The translations under genes and the position numbers were made by a program. Shown here in pieces: positions 45,351-54,055 of a stretch of 64,000 nucleotides of DNA. Every line of letters starts with the position of its first letter. Positions within the stretch are counted from its first letter, which is position 1. The notes under the pieces are model-generated. The model made no database searches and had not been told where the DNA came from. It was given only the letters and a program-made list of their open reading frames with translations. The stretch comes from Paenibacillus sp. RC67 (GTDB taxonomy: Bacteria; Bacillota; Bacilli; Paenibacillales; NBRC-103111), in assembly GCF_030020805.1 (NCBI RefSeq), contig NZ_CP125098.1, positions 4,363,501-4,427,500 of the forward strand. The letters are read 5' to 3'.

Positions 45351-46425
45351 CTTTTTCTAGACCAACTAACAAACCATGGCTTTTCAGTGCTTCCTCCAAT
45401 AGTTTGATTTCATCGGAATCGGTTGTTATCTTGTAGATGACTTTATGATAAAGGGATTCTTTCGCTGAAGCACCTGCAGCAACCGCATCCGCCCAATAGA
45501 AAAATGAACGCATACCCGCCACACCTTTTATTGCATTGACCCTCGCTGTCTTGTCTAGAACAATAATAATATCTGCTAAAACATCCAATACCGCTGCATC
45601 CCTATAACCGGTTTTGGACATTGCCCGCTCAACCATGATTTCTTTGGTTGGCAGATCCATCTTTTCCGTATGCTGAACTCTGTCACGCAGTGCTTCGTTT
45701 AACGGTCTGGTTCCTGCATAACTGCGGTTCGTTGTGATTACAGCTATGAAGTCTGGGTGTCTGCGTATGATTTCTGTAGGTAGGTTAATGCTGCCATCCA
45801 GCTCTAAAGCTGAGTTAAGTGCCATTAGCACCGCGGCATCCCGAATCACGGTTGGTTCTTGGATTTCCAGAAGATAGCCTTTTTGATAGGCTCTGACGAT
45901 TTCAGAAGGGTAGAATCGATACTCAACCACTTCTTCCTCGGTGTTCTGTTCAATCCTTTTCAGTAATTGTTTCATCTTTAAGACTGCCTGTTCCTGCGTA
46001 ACTCCGAGCACGTTCATCAATACTTCGGCTGCGCTTTGAAAACCATCGCTTTCATATAATGTCTTTAAAATAACTTGATCCGAATGTTCCATCTTTTCTA
46101 TTCGTTCCGATGAAATAACCGGTAAAATAGCCCCAATAATATCGGATTTATCCATATCGGCAAAACAGGTCACTTTCGTATAGGGCAGACCAAAATCAGA
46201 AGACAATGCTTTGGCAAGCTGTGTTTTACCAGAACCTGCGTCACCCTCTAAGAGAATATTGGCAATTTTCATTTCCCCGCGATTCCAGTTGCGCTTTATT
46301 TCTTGGCATATACGCATTTCTTCTACACTGACCTTATGAGATAGCGGCTTTTTCCAAATAAGTTCTTTTTCTATATCTGTCCATTGTCTTGTTGGTGACA
46401 AAACAAATTCTTCTTGGTCGTTCAT
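45319..46425 (-). CDS. MoxR-family AAA+ ATPase
   Basis: The 368-residue AAA+ protein shows Walker A EGDAGSGKTQ, pore/insert region LEIQEPTVIRDAAVLMALNSAL, sensor 1 ITTNRSYAGTRPLNEALRDR with the arginine finger, and C-terminal helical lid. It is of the MoxR group that remodels or matures partner proteins together with vWA proteins. Helical insertions at about 105-160 (MKQLLKRIEQNTEEEVVEYRF) are unusual in length. The ATG has GGAGAAC before it. It follows DUF6530 by 27 bases and overlaps the vWA gene. Confidence 0.9.
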   Translation of the reverse strand: MNDQEEFVLSPTRQWTDIEKELIWKKPLSHKVSVEEMRICQEIKRNWNRGEMKIANILLEGDAGSGKTQLAKALSSDFGLPYTKVTCFADMDKSDIIGAILPVISSERIEKMEHSDQVILKTLYESDGFQSAAEVLMNVLGVTQEQAVLKMKQLLKRIEQNTEEEVVEYRFYPSEIVRAYQKGYLLEIQEPTVIRDAAVLMALNSALELDGSINLPTEIIRRHPDFIAVITTNRSYAGTRPLNEALRDRVQHTEKMDLPTKEIMVERAMSKTGYRDAAVLDVLADIIIVLDKTARVNAIKGVAGMRSFFYWADAVAAGASAKESLYHKVIYKITTDSDEIKLLEEALKSHGLLVGLEKVDIECKKKNF

Positions 46426-46452
46426 CCTAGTTCTCCTCTCCGACGAACTCTC

Positions 46453-46932
46453 TTAGTACCCCATTTCTTTTAATAGCCTGGATAATACACGAAGACGTTC
46501 GCCAATCATTTCGCCATCATCATTAAGTGCTTGAGCGAACAGCTTAATATCGTTATCAATCATGGGATTTTCTGCGCAGACGGACACACTCATAGCATCC
46601 CCTTGCAGCCCAATACGGTCAATCATCGTGTTATCTGGGTCATACATTTTCGGGAAGCGATAGGCATCCTGAAAATATAAATTGCTTCTGCAAATCAAAA
46701 TAGCAAGATCAAGAACACGATGCATAGGCAGCTCTTCGGACTGTCTTGACCATTTCTCCCCTGTGTATCTCCACACTTTGGCCGAGATATCTACTTTCCC
46801 TCTATCATTCCACTGTGCCAGACCCAGGGATAGTCCTTTTGCATCTGTGTTCCCTGCGTATCGGCCATCAACCTGCTCATAATTTTCAGATACGACAACA
46901 GGCTTATGTTTTAAAGTCGTTGGTATTTTCAT
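46453..46932 (-). CDS. DUF6530 family protein
   Basis: The 159-residue protein starts MKIPTTLKHKPVVVSENYEQVDGRYAGNTDAKGLSLGLAQW (only short parts diagnostic: KPVVVSENY, GLSLGLAQWNDRG). It has WRYTGEKWSRQSEELPMHRVLDLAILI and a C-terminal helix. This is a small conserved family of unknown function that I know from Bacilli beside AAA+/vWA genes. It begins the operon, with GAGAGTGG ahead of the ATG, and is followed by MoxR, vWA and GIY-YIG-like genes. No catalytic motif was recognised; a substrate or adaptor role for the ATPase is a guess. Confidence 0.72.
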   Translation of the reverse strand: MKIPTTLKHKPVVVSENYEQVDGRYAGNTDAKGLSLGLAQWNDRGKVDISAKVWRYTGEKWSRQSEELPMHRVLDLAILICRSNLYFQDAYRFPKMYDPDNTMIDRIGLQGDAMSVSVCAENPMIDNDIKLFAQALNDDGEMIGERLRVLSRLLKEMGY

Positions 46933-46974
46933 TTTTTTCCACTCTCTCCATTTGATATTTATGTTTTGAATTAC

Positions 46975-47021
46975 TGACTTACTTATTTAGTGATTTACTA
47001 AATTACTAATTTACTAAATAT
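46975..47021 (-). promoter_or_regulatory. Repeated ATTTA(C/G)TAAAT palindromes, candidate operator
   Basis: About 45 to 90 bases before the DUF6530 start, two copies of the palindrome ATTTACTAAAT (near 46993 and 47009) and partial copies (TTTAGTGATT, ATTACTAAT) lie in tandem with roughly 16-base spacing. Spacing and symmetry suggest binding of a dimeric regulator at the operon promoter. AT-rich chance repeats cannot be excluded. Confidence 0.4.
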
Positions 47022-47235
47022 GAAATTATCATACCCATCATTTCTTCATCTGTCAATCCGGTTAAATGTCCAATATCTTCTATTAGGTTTAGAAAATGGA
47101 GAATTTAATGGTCCCATCACGGTTTATCCTTCATTAGGGTTTACTTCGAGATGGTTAATATTCTTATCTTTGAACAATGTATATCCTAGGTATGCGTTAA
47201 CCCTTCCTTTTATTTTCTATGATCAGAACACAAAT
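47022..47235. other. Intergenic stretch without a gene
   Basis: Region of about 280 bases upstream of the DUF6530 operon and downstream of the DUF2306 gene. A 74-codon open frame on the plus strand (47020-47244) has no ribosome site and no recognisable features, so I treat it as noise. Confidence 0.5.
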
Positions 47236-47281
47236 GACCCGTAAAATGATCACTTTTATTAAGTGTCCATTCGGGTCACAG
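47236..47281 (-). terminator. Hairpin after the DUF2306 gene, possible terminator
   Basis: On the minus strand TGACCCG and CGGGTCA close a long stem with an inner CACTT/AAGTG stem. The tail TTTGTGTTC is only moderately T-rich. Confidence 0.55.
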
Positions 47282-47303
47282 CTCTTACAAATATTTAAAT
47301 TTT

Positions 47304-47951
47304 CTACCGTTTATTGAAACAATTTACTATCATCCATTCGGCAATTATAATATTAGCGACCAAACCAATCCATATATTGACTTCGAGGACCTGGTTCAGA
47401 ATAGGCTCGACACCTTGGAACGGTATGCCCCGGTGTAATAAGAGATAGATCAGTAGACATAACGGAGTCACAATCCGCGCACTTGCGGCGACAAGGGTAA
47501 TGGCATAGTTGCGGATCATCCACACGCCGTGAGCCTCAAAGCTTTTTTTCCTGGCTGCTCGATATCCCTTCCATCCTGTAAATAGCCATAACGCTACCAA
47601 GGTCAAAAATGCCATTTGCCGGATATAGCTTGACGTATACATCCCTACAACCAATCCTGTTACACTGCCCATGGCTACGAATCCCAGATAGAATCGACCG
47701 ATTCTACGGTGGACTTGCGGTCGATTGGTCCGCAGACCAGGAAGAAATTGCAACCACCCCATAATTAGAGCTAAAAACGATGCAAAAATATGGACAAGCA
47801 GCAGCGGATAATGAAGACTAAACGAAGCGTTAAGCGATACTCGACTTTGCCCGGGATCAAATAAGACATATGGGGCTATCGCAAATCCGGCGGCACCTAG
47901 CGTAAGCACAACAATAATTTTCCACACGACCCGGATTTTGTTGTCAGCCAT
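47304..47951 (-). CDS. DUF2306 multi-pass membrane protein
   Basis: The roughly 215-residue protein has about six to seven membrane segments. DUF2306 markers are HIFASFLALIMGWLQFLPGLR, VHRRIGRFYLG with conserved His/Arg, and EAHGVWMIRNYAITLVAASAR. Histidines at conserved places hint at haem or quinone chemistry, but function is unknown. Two successive ATG codons (47954, 47951) follow AGGGGA. The second is better spaced. It lies downstream of the broken oxidoreductase gene. Confidence 0.85.
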   Translation of the reverse strand: MADNKIRVVWKIIVVLTLGAAGFAIAPYVLFDPGQSRVSLNASFSLHYPLLLVHIFASFLALIMGWLQFLPGLRTNRPQVHRRIGRFYLGFVAMGSVTGLVVGMYTSSYIRQMAFLTLVALWLFTGWKGYRAARKKSFEAHGVWMIRNYAITLVAASARIVTPLCLLIYLLLHRGIPFQGVEPILNQVLEVNIWIGLVANIIIAEWMIVNCFNKR

Positions 47952-48031
47952 CATCTTTCCCCTGCAACCTGCGATGCAATTGCCCATCCGATCCTGTTCA
48001 ACATTTTGCTCCCCCTTCTAATCGTTCTAAT

Positions 48032-48364
48032 TCATATGTGGTACATCATCTTTCCCAATTTATCGGATATTTCAACACATGACGATGAATCCGAGACCGA
48101 CTTTATCATGTAGTCGGCCAAGTCAGCACGCGAAATGCCTCGCACTGACACCGAGAGCAGATAAGACCGCATCTTTGCCTGCTAACCATTGGCTGAACGA
48201 TGACAGGTCAAGGACATTCCCTCTGACGATCTCCAATCGTTCATTCCGAATATCAACTGCCTCGGGCTTACGAGCGATTACGGTAACTTCATACCCAACT
48301 GGATTGCTTGTTTAATTACTTCACGACCGGTGCCGCCCGTAGCTCCGAATACAAGAATTTTCAT
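48032..48364 (-). pseudogene. NAD(P)-binding (NmrA-like) oxidoreductase remnant
   Basis: From ATG 48364 the minus strand reads MKILVFGATGGTGREVIKQ, a Rossmann nucleotide-binding start, but stops after about 27 codons. In another frame it continues YEVTVIARKPEAVDIRNERL, RGNVLDLSSF and AGKDAVLSALGVS. A third frame gives RADLADYMIKSVSD and ends with TGA at 48032. Relatives have about 200-220 residues; here about 100 middle codons are missing and at least two frame changes are needed. It starts with an ATGA overlap with the SGNH hydrolase gene, so it once was part of that operon. Confidence 0.85.
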
Positions 48365-49200
48365 CTCTCGGTACCCCCAGTAAGACTTTCAACAAGCCAT
48401 CGTACTATGGCTTTATGTCCGTCAATTGTTGGATGGAGTCCATCCACCCCTATGAATTTCGCCAACGCTGGTTGCCCAAATCCGGCTTGCGTATCTACGA
48501 CGGGGTCAGGCATATTGCGAATCATTTCGCCAATAGAGATGATGTCTTCGTTGCGCCAACTTAATTGCCCCATCTGAAAGTATGGATTTGCGGCAATTCG
48601 CTCTTCATCGAAAGTTGGAGGTGTAATCCACACCCATTGAGCTTTGGTGCGCGCGGCGGCTACCCGCCGAATCTCGTTTAAGTTTTTATCGATTTCTTCT
48701 AAGCTGAGTAGCGTTTTGGTTGACTCGGGACCAATACGCAGCGCATCGTTACTCCCGATCATGCAAAGGATCCAATTCGGTTGTTTGGCCACAATACCGC
48801 TCAACCGACCTAGTATTTGGGATGAGGTGTTGCCAGATATCCCTTCATTGATTAGGCGTATCTTGTCCTGTGGTCTCTGCAGTTCAAGCAAGTGCCTGAG
48901 AATTTCAAACCACGAGTGCAGATCATCTGTCGTGCTTTCGCCTACTGCAATAACCGTTTCGCCCGCTTTGAACGGCAGCCGGTCAATCTGATCTGCAAAA
49001 TCAGGGTACTCCAGCAGCTGCTCTGCTGCTTCTTTCACTTGACGAACTATCTGCCCTTTGACGTTCAGATACATTTCCAAATCCATACCGTAAATGGCTG
49101 CTAATAATTTGTCGTCGAGATGACGCGCAAAGCTCAGCAGCTTTTCGGGATGCTGCATTTGAATAAGTTTGGCCCATTGTGGGTTTAATGGAGGTTTCAT
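48361..49200 (-). CDS. SGNH/GDSL hydrolase family protein
   Basis: The 279-residue protein has an N-terminal helical region (about 1-75) and an SGNH esterase domain: block I AVGESTTDDL (GES instead of GDS), block II ISGNTSSQ, block III MIGSNDAL, and the closing DGLHPTIDGH with catalytic Asp and His. All four SGNH residues are present, so it should be an active esterase or lipase of unknown substrate. No signal peptide is seen, so it is probably cytoplasmic. It overlaps the oxidoreductase remnant by 4 bases and follows the SDR gene by 55 bases. Confidence 0.87.
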   Translation of the reverse strand: MKPPLNPQWAKLIQMQHPEKLLSFARHLDDKLLAAIYGMDLEMYLNVKGQIVRQVKEAAEQLLEYPDFADQIDRLPFKAGETVIAVGESTTDDLHSWFEILRHLLELQRPQDKIRLINEGISGNTSSQILGRLSGIVAKQPNWILCMIGSNDALRIGPESTKTLLSLEEIDKNLNEIRRVAAARTKAQWVWITPPTFDEERIAANPYFQMGQLSWRNEDIISIGEMIRNMPDPVVDTQAGFGQPALAKFIGVDGLHPTIDGHKAIVRWLVESLTGGTER

Positions 49201-49255
49201 CCGTTACGATTCTCCTTTTTTACACGATTCTCTTCATTCATACTGAACGAACGGT

Positions 49256-50020
49256 TTATCGCATGAACATGCCACCGTTGATTTCGATCGTTTCTCCTGT
49301 CACGAAAGAGGAAAGACTAGAAGCCAGAAACAGTACCCCATTGGCCACATCTTCTGGAAGTCCCTCCCTCCTTAATGGGATGCCGGCAATAATGTTCTTG
49401 CGGATTTCCTCCGTTTTGAACCGATCGTTCGAAGTGTTGGCAATCACACCGGGAGAAATGGCGTTTACTCGAATCCCTTTGCTGGCGTATTCCTTTGCAA
49501 TGTTTTTCGTAAAAGTGAGCATCGCTCCTTTAGCTGCTGCATACATCGCGACGCCAGGACCTCCGCCGTTATGCGCTGCGAGCGAAGCAATATTCACGAT
49601 ATTGCCTCCTCCCTTTTCCATCATTGCAGGAAGTACGGCTTTGGATAAGAACACGCAAGATTTGAAGTTGACATCTAACATCTCGTTGTAGTAATCCTCC
49701 GTCAGTTCAATTAATGGAACCCGATGGCTCATCTGGCCTGCATTATTAACCAGAATGTCTATAGAAGCGCCGAATGCGGTTTGAACCTGAATCACTAAGG
49801 AGTTAATCTGATCAAGCTCTGTAAGATCAGCATGAAAGGCTGCAGCGTTTCCCCCTGACTCACGAATAACACGAACTGTCTCGTCTGCTCCTCCCCTATT
49901 CCTGAAGTAATGGATGGCGACGATCGCTCCGCTGGATGCAAGCCGTTGAGCGATCGCGCTTCCGATGCCTCCACTTCCTCCCGTTACGAGTACCAATTGT
50001 CCGTCTAAATGCAAGTTCAT
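49256..50020 (-). CDS. Short-chain dehydrogenase/reductase (SDR)
   Basis: The 254-residue classical SDR has the cofactor motif TGGSGGIG, NNAG, the catalytic Ser (NIASLAAH), Tyr/Lys in YAAAKGA, and the closing GETIEINGG. It resembles FabG-like 3-oxoacyl reductases and glucose dehydrogenases, and the substrate cannot be assigned. The second residue after TGGSGGIG and the NAA-type loops suggest NADP(H), but this is not decisive. A GGAGGG site precedes the ATG. It is probably cotranscribed with the SGNH hydrolase. Confidence 0.9.
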   Translation of the reverse strand: MNLHLDGQLVLVTGGSGGIGSAIAQRLASSGAIVAIHYFRNRGGADETVRVIRESGGNAAAFHADLTELDQINSLVIQVQTAFGASIDILVNNAGQMSHRVPLIELTEDYYNEMLDVNFKSCVFLSKAVLPAMMEKGGGNIVNIASLAAHNGGGPGVAMYAAAKGAMLTFTKNIAKEYASKGIRVNAISPGVIANTSNDRFKTEEIRKNIIAGIPLRREGLPEDVANGVLFLASSLSSFVTGETIEINGGMFMR

Positions 50021-50056
50021 CGTTATCCCTCCCTGTAAATTAGTTTCTGGAATGCA

Positions 50057-50410
50057 CTAAGATGCTTTTTTTACCATTCTGACTGAGCCCCAAAACAGCA
50101 GCAATGCGATTACTGGGTGAAGCGCAGCGATCACACCCGTTGATGAGAAAACTTGAATCGTCAGAAATTGAAACACGATTAGCGCAAATAATCCAAGACT
50201 GATCCAGCGTTTGAGCCCCTTAACATCACTAACAAAAGTTAGCAGGAACATAATTAGTGGAACTAAAGCGAACATCTTCACAAACGATTTGTGCACTGAC
50301 CAATTTGCAGCTTCCGAAAAGGTTGCCATCCCAGCAATGAAGACTTGCATCACAATACAAGCCAAAAATATCCAAGCCAATATTTTAAAAATGAGGCCGC
50401 CTACTTGCAA
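50057..50410 (-). CDS. DUF6220 small membrane protein
   Basis: A 117-residue protein with four membrane segments and the motif HKSFVKMFALVPLIMFLLTFV. It matches the DUF6220 family. The start is TTG 50410, nine bases after GGGAGG. It lies 36 bases upstream of the SDR gene, so it probably begins the DUF6220-SDR-SGNH(-oxidoreductase) operon. It diverges from the response regulator gene. Its role is unknown. Confidence 0.8.
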   Translation of the reverse strand: MQVGGLIFKILAWIFLACIVMQVFIAGMATFSEAANWSVHKSFVKMFALVPLIMFLLTFVSDVKGLKRWISLGLFALIVFQFLTIQVFSSTGVIAALHPVIALLLFWGSVRMVKKAS

Positions 50411-50610
50411 TGTTTAATTCCTCCCCTCATAGTGATTTCGTGTATTCAACATTTCCTACAATAACCTTCGAGTATCACAAAACACGCACTGAAAAAGTCA
50501 CAAAACAATCAACGAACAGTTACAATCTAGTCAATCGGACCTTGATCGATGAATGATATGCTACAATAATGCCAACTCATTTTTTACTTTTGGTAGTTGG
50601 AGGAAACGAC

Positions 50611-51303
50611 ATGAATATCAAACGCACGGTATTGATCGTTGATGATGATAAAGAAATCGTGGAGTTAATGAAGGATTTTCTCGAGGATGAAAAGTTTGAA
50701 GTCATCGAAGCGTATAACGCCGCCCAAGCGATAGCTGTAATGGACCGTATTTCCATCGATTGCATCCTAATGGATGTTATGATGCCTGGCCAGAGCGGAT
50801 TGGAGCTTTGCAGGCAAATTAGGAAAACGCAAGACACACCTATCCTTTTCCTTAGCGCAAGAGGTGAAGATGTGGACAAAATACGAGGGCTCAGCATTGG
50901 CGGTGACGATTATATCGTGAAATCAGCAACGCCCGAGGAAGTTGTGGCTCGTATTAAAGCCGTGCTCCGCCGCTACGATAAACATGAAAAAGGGCTCATG
51001 CTTGAGCTTGACTTCGGCCGACTTGTCCTAGATATAAAAGCACATGAAGCAAGAATTGACGGGCTTCCGATTCCAATGACCCCCAAAGAGTTCGAGATCC
51101 TTTGCTTATTCGCAGAGTACCCGCGTCAAGTATTCACGTATGAACAGTTACTGCAGCGCTTCTGGGAGGGGATCGGTGATAAGCATTCCGTGACCGTTCA
51201 TATTGGTAGAATTCGTGAGAAAATTGAAGAAGACCCTAGAAAACCAATGTTTATTACTAATGTTTGGGGCGTGGGTTATCGATTCGAAGGGGTGCGTAAA
51301 TGA
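50611..51303 (+). CDS. OmpR-type response regulator
   Basis: The 230-residue regulator has receiver residues VDDDKE (acidic pair), phospho-acceptor Asp in LMDVMMPGQSG and the Lys in IVKSATP (a KS pair instead of the usual KP). A winged helix ends NVWGVGYRFEGV. The start ATG 50611 is chosen because GGAGG lies eight bases upstream; an in-frame extension of 14 codons lacks one. Its last codons overlap the histidine kinase start (ATGA). It diverges from the DUF6220-SDR-SGNH group, which is a candidate target. Confidence 0.93.
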   Translation: MNIKRTVLIVDDDKEIVELMKDFLEDEKFEVIEAYNAAQAIAVMDRISIDCILMDVMMPGQSGLELCRQIRKTQDTPILFLSARGEDVDKIRGLSIGGDDYIVKSATPEEVVARIKAVLRRYDKHEKGLMLELDFGRLVLDIKAHEARIDGLPIPMTPKEFEILCLFAEYPRQVFTYEQLLQRFWEGIGDKHSVTVHIGRIREKIEEDPRKPMFITNVWGVGYRFEGVRK

Positions 51304-52622
51304 AAGCGCTCCGGATACGTCAATGGATGTTGATCGGCATGCTCATTATCCTTATCCTTCCGCGGTTGTTTTATGAAATTCCAGGTCTCTTCGATCGTTA
51401 TGTATTGGAGAACACCAAGCTTCAACAGCAGCAGACGGCCTTGGACACATTGGTACAGGAGGTTAGCGAAGCAGACATTACTCATTGGCGTAATCCGAGC
51501 TGGCAGGAAGCACTGGAAAAAAGGAGCACCACCTCGAATTTTGGAATCATTTTACTCGATTCTTCAAGCAATGAAATCTATCAATCCTTCCCTTCTGGAT
51601 CAGAAGCAACCATGTATCGAGAATTAATCTTCATGGAAAATGGCCATTTGAGTGGGAAAGCCCTATTCTATGTTCCTAAACATACAAGCGAATTGGCGAC
51701 AGCATTGGCGATTGTAGCTGGATTATGCGCTATTCTATTTATCGGATGGCAGATGGGAAGGGTTGTCGTGAAGCCTTTGGAAGCAATGAGCGCCGCGGCT
51801 AGACGAATCGCAAGTGGTGATCTGGATTTTCACCTTCCTAAATCTACCGTGTTGGAAGTAGCGGATGTACGTTCAGCTTTCCATGCAATGGGCAATGGGC
51901 TTCGGGAATCTCTAATTCGTCAGTCTGAACTAGAAGAAGAAAGACGCTTCTTCATTAGCTCGATTGCACATGACTTAAGGACACCATTATTTACTTTGCG
52001 AGGGTTCTTAACGAGATTGGAACGTGGACTGGTAAGCCATCCGGAGAAGGCTTCAAGATATGCAGCAATTTGCAGCAAAAAGGCCGAACAGTTAGAGCGT
52101 CTAGTATCGGATCTTTTTTCTTACAGCCAACTGACTTCATTGAATCAAAGTTTGCGACTAGAGTCGCTGAATATAGGAGCTCTTTTCACAGATATGGTTA
52201 CCGAATATTTGCCAACAGCCAAGGAAAGAGAAATAGATTTGGTGTACGATGCCTCTACAGAGGAATGTAATCTTTATGGTGATGCTCATATGCTAAGGCG
52301 AGCGATCGGCAATTTGATCGATAATGCCCTTCGTTATACAAAGAGGAACAGCGTCATTACCATCCACATGCATGTGGAGTCAACACGAGTCCTCTTCTCA
52401 ATTGAAGATTCGGGTCCAGGAATTTCCGAGCATGATTTGCCTCATATTTTTGAAGCGTTCTACCGGGGCGATGACTCGAGGAATCCGGAATACGGCGGTA
52501 CCGGGCTTGGACTTACGATTGCGCAACGTATTCTAAAAGCACACCATGGTGATCTCACAGTTCGGAATAGCGTTCAGACGGGGGGCGCAATTTTTACAGG
52601 GTGGATGGAGCTTGTCTCATAA
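51300..52622 (+). CDS. HAMP sensor histidine kinase
   Basis: The 440-residue kinase has a membrane segment at about 8-26, a sensor of about 110 residues, a second segment at about 137-158, HAMP, then HisKA (FFISSIAHDLRTPL) and HATPase (NLIDNALRYTKRN, DSGPGI, GGTGLGLTI). It overlaps the regulator gene by 4 bases and forms a two-component pair with it. The signal is unknown. Confidence 0.93.
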   Translation: MKALRIRQWMLIGMLIILILPRLFYEIPGLFDRYVLENTKLQQQQTALDTLVQEVSEADITHWRNPSWQEALEKRSTTSNFGIILLDSSSNEIYQSFPSGSEATMYRELIFMENGHLSGKALFYVPKHTSELATALAIVAGLCAILFIGWQMGRVVVKPLEAMSAAARRIASGDLDFHLPKSTVLEVADVRSAFHAMGNGLRESLIRQSELEEERRFFISSIAHDLRTPLFTLRGFLTRLERGLVSHPEKASRYAAICSKKAEQLERLVSDLFSYSQLTSLNQSLRLESLNIGALFTDMVTEYLPTAKEREIDLVYDASTEECNLYGDAHMLRRAIGNLIDNALRYTKRNSVITIHMHVESTRVLFSIEDSGPGISEHDLPHIFEAFYRGDDSRNPEYGGTGLGLTIAQRILKAHHGDLTVRNSVQTGGAIFTGWMELVS

Positions 52623-52726
52623 AGTAGCAACTCGTATTAATGGGTAATGTATGCTTGCAATAAAAAGTGCTATAATAAAAGGATTCAAGATTCCAATAAG
52701 TTCACCAAAGGGAAGGAGAAACATTT

Positions 52727-53614
52727 ATGAATACACAGCAATTGGATCGAATCCGTACTGGAAAGGGCTTTATAGCCGCCTTAGATCAAAGCGGGGGAAG
52801 TACTCCTAAAGCTCTGCTGCAATATGGCATTAAAGAAAGCAGCTATTCCAATGAAGAAGAGATGTATGCTTTGGTTCACGAGATGAGAACACGTATTATA
52901 AAGAGTTTCGCGTTTGATTCCCAGCACATTTTAGGTGCGATTTTATTTGAGAACACGATGGATCGTTTGATTGACGGGCAGTTTACTGCCGATTATCTTT
53001 GGGAGAAGAAAGGCATTGTACCTTTTCTGAAAGTGGACAAAGGGCTTGCCGATCTTGAAGATGGAGTTCAGGTCATGAAGCCCATCCCCGGCTTAATCGA
53101 CCTTCTGAAGCGTGCGAACCAAAGAAACATCTTCGGGACAAAAATGCGCTCGCTGATTAAGGAAGCCAATCCTGCTGGAATCAAAAAAGTCGTTGAACAA
53201 CAGTTCGCTATCGGTAAACAAATTGTCGAGATGGGATTGGTTCCGATTATCGAACCGGAAGTGGATATCTACAGTGGGGATAAAGAAACAGCAGAAAAGC
53301 TATTAAAGGATGAAATTTTTGCGCATTTATCCACCCTTGGCAAAGACGTGAAGGTTATGCTTAAACTCTCCATACCGACGGAAAATAATTTTTACAGAGA
53401 TTTAATGGAGGATCCGCACGTGGTACGGATTGTGGCTCTGTCAGGCGGCTACACTCAAGCGGAAGCAAACGAAAAGCTCGCACATAATCATGGATTGATC
53501 GCCAGTTTCTCTCGTGCCTTATCGCAAGGACTAACTGCTGAGCAAACAGACGAAGAATTCAACACTTTGCTGTCTAAATCCATTCAGGATATATATGAAG
53601 CCTCTATCAAATAG
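52727..53614 (+). CDS. Class I fructose-bisphosphate aldolase
   Basis: The 295-residue Schiff-base aldolase cleaves fructose 1,6-bisphosphate into triose phosphates. It starts [34 protein letters not shown] and carries the active-site stretch LKLSIP with the Schiff-base Lys, plus [12 protein letters not shown]. It corresponds to the Staphylococcus-type class I enzyme (fda), not to the class II zinc enzyme. GGAAGGAG precedes the ATG. The gene stands alone with its own terminator. Confidence 0.93.
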   Translation: MNTQQLDRIRTGKGFIAALDQSGGSTPKALLQYGIKESSYSNEEEMYALVHEMRTRIIKSFAFDSQHILGAILFENTMDRLIDGQFTADYLWEKKGIVPFLKVDKGLADLEDGVQVMKPIPGLIDLLKRANQRNIFGTKMRSLIKEANPAGIKKVVEQQFAIGKQIVEMGLVPIIEPEVDIYSGDKETAEKLLKDEIFAHLSTLGKDVKVMLKLSIPTENNFYRDLMEDPHVVRIVALSGGYTQAEANEKLAHNHGLIASFSRALSQGLTAEQTDEEFNTLLSKSIQDIYEASIK

Positions 53615-53647
53615 AGAGCACATATGATTCAAAGTAATCTAACAAAC

Positions 53648-53690
53648 AACGACTCTGAACTTTTTTTAAAAGTTTGGGGTCGTTTTATTT
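53648..53690 (+). terminator. Terminator after the aldolase gene
   Basis: AACGACTCT...AACTTTT and AAAAGTTTGGGGTCGTT pair, followed by TTATTT. It lies 33 bases after the stop. Confidence 0.8.
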
Positions 53691-53827
53691 ATCCTCGTTC
53701 ATCGGCAGTGGAGCTCCTTCAACCGATTCATTTTATCAAAATCAGTCGATTATAGTCGACTATTTCTTACTCATATAGTAAAATAATGGTACAAAAGACT
53801 CAATATAAAATGAAAAGGATGATACAT

Positions 53828-54049
53828 ATGAGGCAATATACAGCCATTCCGGGTCCCAAGAACATTCATGTTAATAAAGGGGATACTCAGGCAGCAGTGA
53901 ATTTATTTTCTAGTATTATTAATCAACAAGCCCAATCCGGGTGGATCTATCATTCTATGGAGTCCATAGCCATTACCGAAAAGCCCGGTTGTTTTCAGCA
54001 GCCCGTTACAATTTACTATTATATGCTGATTTTTTACAAGGACATTTAG
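53828..54049 (+). CDS. DUF4177-like small protein
   Basis: A 73-residue protein MRQYTAIPGPKNIHV with AAVNLFSSIINQQAQSGWIYHSMESIAI, resembling the small DUF4177 fold. The end is aromatic and hydrophobic. ATG 53828 lies eight bases after AAAGGAT. It ends 6 bases before the YidD-type gene, so the two are likely translated together. Function unknown. Confidence 0.7.
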   Translation: MRQYTAIPGPKNIHVNKGDTQAAVNLFSSIINQQAQSGWIYHSMESIAITEKPGCFQQPVTIYYYMLIFYKDI

Positions 54050-54055
54050 CTACAA

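Noticed and set aside
47020-47244. 74-codon plus-strand open frame before the DUF6530 operon
   Set aside because: No ribosome site and no recognisable features; the ATG falls in the palindrome region.
50530-50610. Possible SigA promoter (TACAAT) before the response regulator at 50611
   Set aside because: The best -35 candidate (TTGATC) lies only 14 bases away, outside the usual 16-18 base spacing.
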